Assembly: GCA_964567745.1 (NCBI GenBank)
Contig: CAZMNY010000005.1
Coordinates: forward strand, 1-64,000
DNA from: CAZMNY01 sp964567745
GTDB taxonomy: Bacteria > Planctomycetota > Planctomycetia > Pirellulales > Pirellulaceae
DNA length: 64,000 nucleotides
Reading direction: 5' to 3'
Position 1 is the first letter of the stretch, and the number at the start of each line of letters is the position of its first letter. The notes beneath the pieces are model-generated. The model saw only the letters and a program-made list of their open reading frames with translations. It had not been told where the DNA came from and searched no databases. Of this stretch, positions 26,976-34,936 are shown piece by piece. Both the position numbers and the translations under genes were made by a program.

Positions 26976-27410
26976 AAACGCGAGGGTTGCGAGGACCAGA
27001 GATTCCCAGCGGTCGCCCCAAGCGGACAAGAAAAACAGGGATTTCTTTTTCGACTCAGCACCGGTAAGCCGCGTCGTACGAAGTTGGCGGTCGATATCGG
27101 CATCGAAAGGAGCTCGTATAACACCGCCAAGCCCACTGGCGGCCAACCGCGGGTCACGATTTATCCGTTAGAGCCGTCTCAAAACCGACGTTCTGTTTCG
27201 AGTCTCTTAGTGCTTTTCGTGGCCAACTTCGTCAGGCGAGAACGGCCGAGCCGCAAGAAGCGCGAGGATTCACCAGCACGAGGCAGGGCGCGTCCAAGAG
27301 TTGTTACCCGCACCACCGTGACGGCCAAGCTCCTAAGACGAGCGGACTCGCTTGTAATTGGTTAGATTTGACGACTCTCAGTCAGACCGTTCCTACCCAG
27401 ATGAATCGAA
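26976..27410. other. Intergenic region with no convincing gene
   Basis: About 435 bp. Its minus strand continues the interrupted frame described for the upstream pseudogene without a start codon. A plus-strand frame spanning 26418-27365 opposes that coding sequence and lacks protein character. A TTGACG at 27368 has no good -10. Confidence 0.5.
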
Positions 27411-29087
27411 ATGGCGGACGCGAATCAGCCGCAGTTGGTCTCGGACGGTCAAGTTTTGATCGCGTGTATCGTGATCGGTTTCTACTTGCTTCTCTTGCTG
27501 ATTCTCGGATTCGTCGGCTACCTCAAGTCGAGGGGCGGCGAGGAGGACTATTACCTAGCGGGTCGCGATCAAGGTTGGTTAATTTCGTCGTTGACGATCA
27601 TGGCGACTTTTTTCAGCTCCTTTGCTCTGCTCGGCGCGCCGGGGATGGTGTATCGCGAGGGCGTGGTGTTTGCTTTGGTGAGTTTGAACGTTCCGGTCGC
27701 GGGCGTGGCGATCTATTTGTTGGGCGGCCGCATTTGGCGGTTGGGCCGCAGTCGTGGCTACGTCACTCCGGCCGATCTAATCTGCGATTACTATGGCAGC
27801 CAAGTGATGTTGCGATTGCTGGTCGCGCTGACGGGCTGCCTGTTCGCGGTTCCCTATGTGATGATGCAGATCAAGGCGGGTGGCGAACTCTCCGCGGTGC
27901 TCTTTCGCGATTACCAATACGCATTCGAGATCGGCTGCACTTCTCTCGCCGCAGTCATCGCGGTCTACATCATGATTGGCGGAATGCGAAGCGTCGCTTG
28001 GACTGACGCGCTGCAATGCCTGTTGCTTGGAGGAGGCATCGTGCTCGGCGGCTTCGCCATGGTTGCCTCATTCGGCGGGCCGAGCGCATTTAGTCGCGCC
28101 GTGGGTGGCTTGCCCGATCGGTCGCTTACCGTGCCGGGTACCACCGGCTTCTGGCAGCTGCCCATGCTGTTCAGCGTCTGCCTGCTCATGCCGCTCGGCG
28201 GCATCGTCCAACCGGCCCAGTGGATTCGGTTCTATTCGGCTCGAAACCTCGAGGTGCTTCGCCGCGGATCGGTCCTCTTTACCGTGCTGTTAACGGCTCT
28301 CTTCTTGTTCGGAATTACATTTGTCGGACTCGGCGGCCAAGTTCTCTATCCGCTCGTCACCGCCGCGGATGGAAGCGTGTCTCCGGCACCCGAAGTCCGC
28401 GGCTTCGATCAGATTCTTGTCGTCGTCATCAATGACAATCTCCCGCGCGTCCTTGGCGAAACGCTAGGATGGACGTTGGCGTCGATGGTTGTGGTGGCCA
28501 TTATGGCGGCGGCGATGAGCACCGCGGACAGCAATTTACACTCGTTGGCCGCCGTCGCGACGCGCGACATCTACGACCGCTTCATTCGCCCTAACGCGGG
28601 GGAGGGTGAGCGAGTTTGGGTCGGCCGCCTTGTGATTCTCGGCGCAACACTATTCTCGCTATTGCTTGTGCTCGCCGGTCGGCGAGAAGGCAGTTCGCTC
28701 GCTTCACTCATGCAGATGATCGTTGCGCTAGGACTCTTCGCAGCGGCATTCGCCGTTCAAGTCCTGCCATTGGCGATCGACATTCTTTACCTCCGCAAGG
28801 GAACTCGGTGGGGCGCCGCTGCGGGACTGGCAACAGGGCTGGTGACCGCCTTTTGTTTCACCTCCATGTTCCCGCCGCTGGTCAACGGATTGGGCTGGCC
28901 GATCTTGACGCTGGTCCTCGACCTAGTCGAGTCGTGCCGAACAGCGGTCCCGATGCATGCGATGGCCTGGGGAATCGCCGCCAACATCATCGCCTTTGTC
29001 GCCGTTAGCTCGCTGACTCGCGCCGTTCCAACATCACGTCGCGACGAATTCGCTCGCCTCGTCTCCTCCAGCGATTCGAGCTCGTAG
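27411..29087 (+). CDS. Sodium:solute symporter family protein
   Basis: The protein has 558 residues with about 13 predicted membrane helices. SSS features are: GGEEDYYLAGRDQGWLISSLTIMATFFSSFALLGAPG near the N-terminus (Na+ site region), YVTPADLICDYYGSQVMLRLL, the conserved VVVAIMAAAMSTADSNLHSLAAVATRDIYDRF, and a hydrophobic C-terminus. It imports an organic solute with Na+; the substrate (sugar, amino acid, carboxylate) cannot be told. A DUF3311-like small protein, which often accompanies SSS permeases, is encoded 5 kb away on the other strand and is probably unrelated. Confidence 0.92.
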   Translation: MADANQPQLVSDGQVLIACIVIGFYLLLLLILGFVGYLKSRGGEEDYYLAGRDQGWLISSLTIMATFFSSFALLGAPGMVYREGVVFALVSLNVPVAGVAIYLLGGRIWRLGRSRGYVTPADLICDYYGSQVMLRLLVALTGCLFAVPYVMMQIKAGGELSAVLFRDYQYAFEIGCTSLAAVIAVYIMIGGMRSVAWTDALQCLLLGGGIVLGGFAMVASFGGPSAFSRAVGGLPDRSLTVPGTTGFWQLPMLFSVCLLMPLGGIVQPAQWIRFYSARNLEVLRRGSVLFTVLLTALFLFGITFVGLGGQVLYPLVTAADGSVSPAPEVRGFDQILVVVINDNLPRVLGETLGWTLASMVVVAIMAAAMSTADSNLHSLAAVATRDIYDRFIRPNAGEGERVWVGRLVILGATLFSLLLVLAGRREGSSLASLMQMIVALGLFAAAFAVQVLPLAIDILYLRKGTRWGAAAGLATGLVTAFCFTSMFPPLVNGLGWPILTLVLDLVESCRTAVPMHAMAWGIAANIIAFVAVSSLTRAVPTSRRDEFARLVSSSDSSS

Positions 29088-29243
29088 CCAATCATCCTTA
29101 TGTTGCAGCCCAATGGCTTCCAGCCACGCATGTCGTTCGGTGAATTAGGATTCGTGTATCGGCAACCCAGCCCAACGAGCGTCCAAGTGCAAAATGCAAA
29201 ACGTAAGACCCCAACGAGCTTGCGGCTTGTTGATTTAATCGCC

Positions 29244-29358
29244 AGGCCGCCTGGCAAACAGGTGCGTGGGGCGACGCGAATAGTCACCAAGACCCCGACG
29301 AGGCTAGAAGATCGTCCAGCTTTCAAATGCCGGCGCTTTAGGTGTGAGTCTTGACGGG
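29244..29358. repeat. 115-bp dispersed repeat, copy B
   Basis: It matches copy A at 25776-25890 over its full length at roughly 91% identity with no gaps. It sits directly before the inverted-repeat element at 29368. Confidence 0.85.
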
Positions 29359-29367
29359 TGCATGCGC

Positions 29368-29620
29368 GTTGCCCCGAAGGGGCGCAACATAACAGCCCAG
29401 GGGAAGTCTTGAGGCGAAGCCGCAAGCGCGGCCCTGGAGGGGCGAAACTACCGCGCATCGCGCGATCCGACGACGTCATCGCTTGCGAGTTGAGGTTGTT
29501 ACGCCCTTGCAGGGCTAGAGGTCTCATGACCATCCAACCCAGGGCGGCGCACTACGGCTTCGCCGGTAGTGCTTCCCCTGGGCTGTTATGTTGCGCCCCT
29601 TCGGGACCCTTCGGGGCAAC
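29368..29620. repeat. Palindromic noncoding element with 38-bp terminal inverted repeats
   Basis: The left arm 29368-29405 (starts GTTGCCCCGAAGGGGCGCAA) is repeated inverted at 29573-29620. The pairing is perfect except for a 10-bp tandem duplication (CCCTTCGGGA CCCTTCGGGG) in the right arm. Between them lie further pairs, e.g. CCAGGG near 29539 with CCCTGG near 29577, and ACTACGGC with GCCGGTAGT around 29551-29570. No transposase is encoded. The layout suits a mobile palindromic repeat or a structured RNA. Confidence 0.75.
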
Positions 29621-29792
29621 GTCGGTACCCGATTCACCAAACGGCGTACAAAAGCTGGACGATCTCCTCGCCCGTGCTGATCGGCCGGAAGCCCAAGTCA
29701 AGCTCGTCACCTATACTTGTCGGTACGGGACCTGCGAACTCGCGAGACGGGCAACGGCGAGGCGACTGGATCAAGACTCACGAGATCAGCCT

Positions 29793-30284
29793 ATGGGCCA
29801 AAAACTGAGATGGATCGTCCTCACTATCGCGCTCGCCGTCCGCCTCACAGCATCTGTGTCCGCAGAGGATTGGCCGACTTACGCGCATGACAACCAGCGG
29901 ACGGGCGTGACGAATGAAAATGTAGCGCCGCCACTCAAACTGGCTTGGGCCTTTGAGCCTGCCTTTGAGCCCGCGGAGGGTTGGCCGTTGAATGTGAACG
30001 GCTATGGCACCCACAAGTCGGCACCGAATGTGAATTACGACGACGCCTACCAAGTGACCGTTTCTGGCTCCGTGGCCTACTTCGCGGCGTCGGGCGAGAA
30101 CCGAGTCTACGCTGTTGATTCTAAAGACGGCGTTGTTCTCTGGACATTCGCAACAAGCGCGGCGCCGCGGTTAGCGCCAACGATCTGGAATGGCCGAGCC
30201 TTTTTTGGCCCGGATGACGGAAACGCATCGACCGACATGCGCGGGGGCCTGTACCGCTGGTTGTGGACGGCGTCGCGCTGCTGA
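29793..30284 (+). CDS. PQQ-like beta-propeller protein, 5' fragment (frameshifted)
   Basis: The ATG at 29793 gives a signal peptide (MGQKLRWIVLTIALAVRLTASVSAEDW), then DWPTYAHDNQRTGVTNENV, the usual N-terminus of planctomycete PQQ-type propellers, and blade motifs such as NRVYAVDSKDGVVLWTFATS. After GPDDGNASTDMRGG the frame leaves homology and stops at 30284. Adding one G to the GGGGG run at 30243-30247 would join it to the frame of the 3' fragment (RGGPVPLVVDGVALLTGND). The join also looks short compared with relatives, so part of a blade may be lost. Longer in-frame sequence upstream of 29793 is repeat-derived. Confidence 0.75.
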   Translation: MGQKLRWIVLTIALAVRLTASVSAEDWPTYAHDNQRTGVTNENVAPPLKLAWAFEPAFEPAEGWPLNVNGYGTHKSAPNVNYDDAYQVTVSGSVAYFAASGENRVYAVDSKDGVVLWTFATSAAPRLAPTIWNGRAFFGPDDGNASTDMRGGLYRWLWTASRC

Positions 30285-32032
30285 CCGGAAATGACCTGGT
30301 GATGGCGTACGACATCTACAACGGGCGGCGATATTGGGAGCGTTGGATTCCCGGTACGAAACGAACGGAACTTCCCACCGGGACGTCCAATCTGGCTGCC
30401 GACGAAGCGTTCTTCTATGTCGTGGCGGATAACGAACGTTGCTTGCAGCTCGATCGCCTAACCGGAGAAACGCGGCGTACCTATCTGCCGCCGTCGACTG
30501 ACGACGCTCCAAACTACTGGGGCTGGATCGCGCGAGGCGGCGACATGCTGCTCGGTAGTCGTTCCCGGCACGATGAGCGGCGAAGGCGAGCGTCAAACCG
30601 ACTTTCGGATGGCATGTTTGCAATCCGAGTCGACGACGGCGCGACCGCATGGACTTACGAGAACGGCGAGATCGAACACGATGGAATCGCCATCGCCGAT
30701 GGCAAGGTCTTCTTCGTCGATCGAAACTTGACGGATCACGAACGAACTGCCGCAGAGAAGACGAGCGGCGAGGGCAAAACCGATCGAGGAGTCGACCGGC
30801 GGGGCAAACCGTTTGAGCCCGACTTGGGGAAGCTGGTGGCGCTCGAACTTCGCAGCGGACGCGTTGCCTGGTCGAAGCCCTTCGATTTCTCCAAAGTGAC
30901 TGTCGACGATCGCATTACGGGTCAGCGTTCGGGAATCGTTTGTATGGTCAAGAATAAGACCGTCGTCGTGGCTGGCATAGGAAGCATTGGCCATCCATAC
31001 CAGGAGTTTAAGAAGGGCAAATTCGCTCGCCGCGCGATGTACGCGTTTGACTCAACGAGCGGCGATTTAATTTGGGGCAGCCGAAACTACCGCAAACGGC
31101 CGATCATTGTGGGCGAGTATATCTATGCCGAACCGGGCGCGTGGAGCTTGAAGACGGGCGAGCCGAGAATGGTTACGAATCCATTGACCGGTGAAAAGAC
31201 AGCGATGAATTTTCTTCGAGGCTATTCTGGGTGCGATCATCTGCTCGCCTCGGCGAACTGCATTTTTGGCAATGCTGGCTCGGGTGGATTCGCCCATTAC
31301 AACCTCGACGAACAAGCGGGCTACACACCGATCGGCGGCATGCAGTTGGCCTGCAACACGGGTGCCGTGCCGGCCAATGGTCTTTTCATCGCACCGGAAG
31401 GCCGCTCCGGACGCGTCTGCCAATTCGGTATCCAAACGTCGCTGGTGCTCTACCCTCGCGAGAAAGCGCAAGCGTGGAGTTTTAGCTCGCGAGGCGAACC
31501 GCTCAAGAAACTCACTCCCGTCAAACATGTTGCGGTCAACTTGGGTGCGCCCGGTTTCCGAACCGACGCGACAGGCCGACTCTGGTTGCCTTACGCCGGA
31601 AACAACAACGTAGCCGGCGCATTCGCAAATTGGCTGCCAAGATACAACCACTCACCTGATTCGTTCAGCTACCGACAATCTGACATCGATCGCATCCAAG
31701 ACAAGACGATCGCGTGGGTCTACAACTCGTCGTATCACGGCTCTAGAGAACTTGCCTTTCCCATGCGTGATGAGGGGCGAGCCAAATACACGATCCGACT
31801 GTTCTTCGCTGAACCCGACAACACCTCAGCGGGCGAGCGTCTGTTTGACGTCTCGGTCCAAGATCGGCTCGTGGTTGAGAACCTCGATGTCGTAGCGGAG
31901 ACCGGCGGCCGCTACAGACCGCTCATCAAGACAATTCGCAACGTCGACATCGACAGGACGTTGCGGATTTCACTACGAGCCCAGAAGGGGAAACCAATCC
32001 TCTGCGGCTTTGAAGCCGTGTTGGAAGAATAG
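30245..32032 (+). CDS. PQQ-like beta-propeller protein, 3' fragment with malectin-like C-terminus (frameshifted)
   Basis: The frame is open from about 30218; homologous sequence starts at GPVPLVVDGVALLTGNDLVMAYDIYNGRRYWERW. A standalone start codon would be the GTG at 30263. Propeller blades with W/Y-containing motifs (DGATAWTYENGEIEHDGIAIADGKVFFVDR; SGRVAWSKPFDFS; SGDLIWGSRNYRKRPIIVGEYIY) fill most of it. The last ~110 residues (TIAWVYNSSYHGSRELAFPM, YTIRLFFAEPDNTSAGERLFDVSVQDRLVVENLDV) resemble a malectin-like carbohydrate-binding domain. Together with the 5' part it forms one ~740-residue exported protein. Whether the break is real or an assembly error is unresolved. Confidence 0.8.
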   Translation, partial: GPVPLVVDGVALLTGNDLVMAYDIYNGRRYWERWIPGTKRTELPTGTSNLAADEAFFYVVADNERCLQLDRLTGETRRTYLPPSTDDAPNYWGWIARGGDMLLGSRSRHDERRRRASNRLSDGMFAIRVDDGATAWTYENGEIEHDGIAIADGKVFFVDRNLTDHERTAAEKTSGEGKTDRGVDRRGKPFEPDLGKLVALELRSGRVAWSKPFDFSKVTVDDRITGQRSGIVCMVKNKTVVVAGIGSIGHPYQEFKKGKFARRAMYAFDSTSGDLIWGSRNYRKRPIIVGEYIYAEPGAWSLKTGEPRMVTNPLTGEKTAMNFLRGYSGCDHLLASANCIFGNAGSGGFAHYNLDEQAGYTPIGGMQLACNTGAVPANGLFIAPEGRSGRVCQFGIQTSLVLYPREKAQAWSFSSRGEPLKKLTPVKHVAVNLGAPGFRTDATGRLWLPYAGNNNVAGAFANWLPRYNHSPDSFSYRQSDIDRIQDKTIAWVYNSSYHGSRELAFPMRDEGRAKYTIRLFFAEPDNTSAGERLFDVSVQDRLVVENLDVVAETGGRYRPLIKTIRNVDIDRTLRISLRAQKGKPILCGFEAVLEE

Positions 32033-32102
32033 AGAGGGCGGGCGACGATCGAGGTTGCGAGCCACGCGATAAGCCGCGGGTTGAGATGGGGCATGTGAGT
32101 AC

Positions 32103-32307
32103 GGCGCTAACCGTTTCGGCCTAGGCTCTGTCCCTTAATTGGGATTGCATAGAAATTGACATCAAGGAAGCTCGACGAATCGCGACCCGCTACGAGAAAA
32201 AACTCGAGCACTACCTCGCCATGATCTACATCGCGATCGCAAGAATGCTCATCAACTGGTATTAAGGGACAGAGCCTAGGGCGTTGCCCGTAGGACCGGT
32301 TAGCGCC
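32103..32307. repeat. Palindromic repeat interrupted by the miniature IS
   Basis: GGCGCTAACCG (32103-32113) and CGGTTAGCGCC (32297-32307) are exact complements flanking the element. Removing the element and one TA leaves a single hairpin with a CTAG in its loop, so the IS appears to have landed inside a pre-existing intergenic hairpin. Confidence 0.6.
32121..32279 (+). mobile_element. 159-bp IS5-family-derived miniature element
   Basis: Perfect 18-bp terminal inverted repeats (CTAGGCTCTGTCCCTTAA and its complement) enclose 123 bp. The plus-strand frame 32137-32265 reads DIKEARRIATRYEKKLEHYL and MIYIAIARMLINWY then a stop that lies inside the right repeat. This matches the C-terminus of IS5-type DDE transposases. 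The TIR core GGCTCTGTCCCTTAA with flanking C-TA and TA-G fits the IS427 group (TA duplication at CTAG sites). It is therefore an internal deletion derivative that needs a transposase in trans. Confidence 0.85.
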
Positions 32308-32349
32308 TCATCCCAACCCGCGCGGCCCCGCGCACCTGTTGCGATTCCT

Positions 32350-33867
32350 TTACGCTGCTCGACGACGCGGGGGCATGAGCGAGTCGTTAGAGTGGTGTGG
32401 TTCTTCGTGGGGAGGCGCGGGGACTCGGTGAAAGAGGATCGCAGCGCCGATTGAGCCGCAGAGTAGCGAGAAGCCGATCGCTCCGAGGACCCATAGCGCC
32501 GTGCTGCTGGTCGTTGCTTCCACTTCTGCCGCCGCGACGGACGACATGGTCGGCGTCGCTTTGGCCAGCGAAACGGGTTGTGCCGCGTCGTCCAGCACGG
32601 GCTGTTGTCGCACCGATGTGTACGAGCGCACCGCAACGCGGGGGAACGGATTCATACCAGCTCCGACTCTCGGCAAGACATTGCTAACAAGAGTCTCGAT
32701 CGACGTCTCCACCTGAGCCATAACCTGATCCAATTCATTCACAGTCGGTGGTTGCTCATCGACACGCTGCGCGTCCCATACTTGCACGACGTAGTCGTCG
32801 GGAAACGCGACGGAGACAGTCACGTCTTCGATCAACAACGGGCTACGCTCTTCCACGGTTGTCACAACGCCGCCGCCGACTGCGTTTTCGATCTGTTCGC
32901 TTGCACTGTGGAGGCGCGAATCAAGGGTAACTTCGACAGCTACCTTCAGATTCGGGATGTGGCTGAGCAGCGAAGCGATCTTCTTTTCGTAGAGACCTTC
33001 GTAGAGGGCTTTGCGAGTGAAGTAGGGGTCATCCTCGGCGCGGATCGGCTCGACCGATTCCCACTTCTTCGCAACTCGAGGCGTCGTCGTTGCACTATGC
33101 CGTCCGGTTGCCGTAGGCGCCGGACGCCATGTTGCGTTGGGCAACGGCGAATAGCTCTCAGGTGCGGTTGAAAAATCGAGACCCAGCTCGGAGGGGATTA
33201 CGATCGGTAGAGCCTTGTCGAATTCCGCCACGGCGCGTCCGGGTTCCACTTGCGATTCTTGCGGCGCCGAATCTAATTCAGCCGGGGAAGCGTAAATCTT
33301 GCCTTCGAGCGGACTAGCCGGCCGCTCTGGTTGGACTGCCTCGGCCGGAGCGCCCGTCACTTGTCTCATCTTGATTTGAATCGACATCGCCTCACCATCG
33401 TCGTCGGCGATTTCGATTTTCGCCGTCTCGCCTTCAACGGCCAAAACATGCGGCCGCGAAAGCACGGTCGTTTTGCCAGAAGCATCGGTCGCTTCGATTT
33501 CAATTTGGGCCAGCAGCAGCAGCGCCTTCTCTCCGGCGTTGTCCGCGACATTGGAGTCGGCGACGACGGCCGGCGCGAGCGCGATTGGGCGAGGTGAAGT
33601 TGGGCGACTCGGAGTTGAGTTTCCAGCGACTCTCGCAAGGAATCGCCCCATGTGAACGCCCGTCGTCTCAGCCAATTCGCCGCGCGTCATCGTGCAGCAG
33701 GGACCCGTCGCAGCAATCTGGTCCATCAAGAGACAAAACGACGAGAGTTGGTGCGGTTGTGACTGGTTCGGTTGTGACTGGTTCGGCTCCTCTTGAGCCC
33801 GGGTCGGCTTCACACTGACCAGAGTGGCAACGATCGCAACACTGCAAACGATGAATCGAGTAACCAT
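32350..33867 (-). CDS. Secreted, C-terminally anchored protein with FliF-like region
   Basis: The protein has 505 residues from the ATG at 33867, which has a perfect AAGGAG at 7-nt spacing; 106 upstream in-frame codons are unlikely. A signal peptide (MVTRFIVCSVAIVATLVSV...RAQ) is followed by a short EPNQSQPNQSQ repeat. The region around LLLLAQIEIEATDASGKTTVLSRPHVLAVEGETAKIEI recalls secretin-associated modules. The later KIASLLSHIPNLKVAVEVTLDS and LIEDVTVSVAFPDDYVVQVWD with a C-terminal helix (TALWVLGAIGFSLLCGSIGAAIL) resemble the FliF/YscJ ring protein C-terminus. No flagellar genes are nearby. Function unknown; the family link is inference. Confidence 0.7.
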   Translation of the reverse strand: MVTRFIVCSVAIVATLVSVKPTRAQEEPNQSQPNQSQPHQLSSFCLLMDQIAATGPCCTMTRGELAETTGVHMGRFLARVAGNSTPSRPTSPRPIALAPAVVADSNVADNAGEKALLLLAQIEIEATDASGKTTVLSRPHVLAVEGETAKIEIADDDGEAMSIQIKMRQVTGAPAEAVQPERPASPLEGKIYASPAELDSAPQESQVEPGRAVAEFDKALPIVIPSELGLDFSTAPESYSPLPNATWRPAPTATGRHSATTTPRVAKKWESVEPIRAEDDPYFTRKALYEGLYEKKIASLLSHIPNLKVAVEVTLDSRLHSASEQIENAVGGGVVTTVEERSPLLIEDVTVSVAFPDDYVVQVWDAQRVDEQPPTVNELDQVMAQVETSIETLVSNVLPRVGAGMNPFPRVAVRSYTSVRQQPVLDDAAQPVSLAKATPTMSSVAAAEVEATTSSTALWVLGAIGFSLLCGSIGAAILFHRVPAPPHEEPHHSNDSLMPPRRRAA

Positions 33868-34021
33868 AGCGCTGCTCCTTGATCGTTCGTTCCGCCCCAA
33901 CGGGACGCCAGAAGCGCAGGGGCCTGCGGGGCGTCCAAAATGGCGAGGGATTAAACCAGAATCGAAAATTCGCCGCAAGACGAATCTAAGCGTCAATCGA
34001 CTCGGCCGGATTCGTTGGTAG

Positions 34022-34267
34022 CTACGACGAGCGCGTCTTGATCGATTGCGCCTCAGCGGGCGTGCGCCAAACAAGAAGGTAGGCCGCAACAACAACTCCG
34101 GCCTCGACGAAATACCAGAGGATCGCCCAGGCATAGAGCAGCGGTGCGCCGAAAACCTGAGTCGGACGGTTGACGAGCAGAACACCTGGTCCCGTGGCCA
34201 TGAGCATCGCGATGATGAACAGGCCCGCGAGCGTCCATCCGAGTCGCTTTCGGTTCGTATCCGTCAT
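34022..34267 (-). CDS. Small membrane protein, DUF3311-like
   Basis: The protein has 81 residues from the ATG at 34267 (GGAG nine nt upstream). Two membrane helices: LGWTLAGLFIIAMLMATGPGVLLVN and APLLYAWAILWYFVEAGVVVAAYLLVW. The pattern of a short loop with a Pro/Gly-aromatic turn before the second helix resembles DUF3311. Function unknown. Confidence 0.6.
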   Translation of the reverse strand: MTDTNRKRLGWTLAGLFIIAMLMATGPGVLLVNRPTQVFGAPLLYAWAILWYFVEAGVVVAAYLLVWRTPAEAQSIKTRSS

Positions 34268-34417
34268 GGCCGTCCACTCCCGATCGCCAACACCGATTTC
34301 GCCAATGACCATTCCGATAAGAAGCGAGTTCGGATTGCGTCGATCAACCAGCCCAACAACAAACGCGCGACCGATTGGGGCCTCGCGTCTCTGTGGGGAT
34401 TCAGCAATAAGAATTAA

Positions 34418-34819
34418 TTACGATTCGCAATCGCCTTTGCCCAGCGGCTGCCAGAGACCAATGATATTGTCTTCCGAGTCTTTGACTTGGGCGTAGATCC
34501 CCATGTCGCCGACCTGGTGGGGACCCATGACGTTAGACCCGCCAGCCGCTTCAACATCTTTGATCCGCTGCTCGCACGATTCCACTTCAATCACGATCAC
34601 GGGGGACGTCGCGCCTTGAGGACCGCGTGGATAGGCTCCTCCGTTGATGCCGCCAGCCTCTTTCGGCATGAATTGCTCGTTGAGCTCTGTGGTGATTACG
34701 AAAGTGTACGGCATTTCGCCTGGCGCTGGCATGAACTGCCAACCAAACACGCTTCCGTAAAACTCCTCCATGCGTGCCTTTTCCGCATAGGGCACTTCGA
34801 AGTGGCAAATGCGATCCAT
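34418..34819 (-). CDS. VOC family (glyoxalase-like) protein
   Basis: The protein has 133 residues, typical for a VOC domain. MDRICHFEVPYAEKARMEEFYGSVFGWQFMP opens the first beta-alpha-beta-beta-beta module, and DVEAAGGSNVMGPHQVGDMGIYAQVKDSEDNIIGLWQP closes the second. A strong AGGAG lies 6 nt before the start. These proteins bind metals and act on vicinal oxygen chelates or as lyase or resistance proteins; this subtype is usually of unknown substrate. Confidence 0.9.
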   Translation of the reverse strand: MDRICHFEVPYAEKARMEEFYGSVFGWQFMPAPGEMPYTFVITTELNEQFMPKEAGGINGGAYPRGPQGATSPVIVIEVESCEQRIKDVEAAGGSNVMGPHQVGDMGIYAQVKDSEDNIIGLWQPLGKGDCES

Positions 34820-34936
34820 GACGGCTCCTAAAGTTGCTAACGAATGAAATACTCAACCGAGCGTTGTAGTAAACCGATCAACGGCGGCGAACGAATCGGC
34901 GCTCGCCGGCTCGCAAGGAGCATCCATTCCTTTGCG

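Larger units (their letters stand above)
29088..29792. other. Repeat-rich intergenic region with no gene
   Basis: About 700 bp containing a hairpin at 29212-29232 (CAACGAGC/GCTTGTTG), the 115-bp repeat copy B, and a large inverted-repeat element at 29368-29620. Open frames across it arise from the repeats and are not considered coding. Confidence 0.7.

Noticed and set aside
26418..27365. 315-residue plus-strand reading frame
   Set aside because: It is antisense to a minus-strand frame with clear protein character, has no ribosome-binding site and its composition (R/S rich) is that of a shadow.
29358..29792. N-terminal extension of the PQQ-like protein
   Set aside because: The sequence is the palindromic repeat, and the signal peptide begins at 29793.
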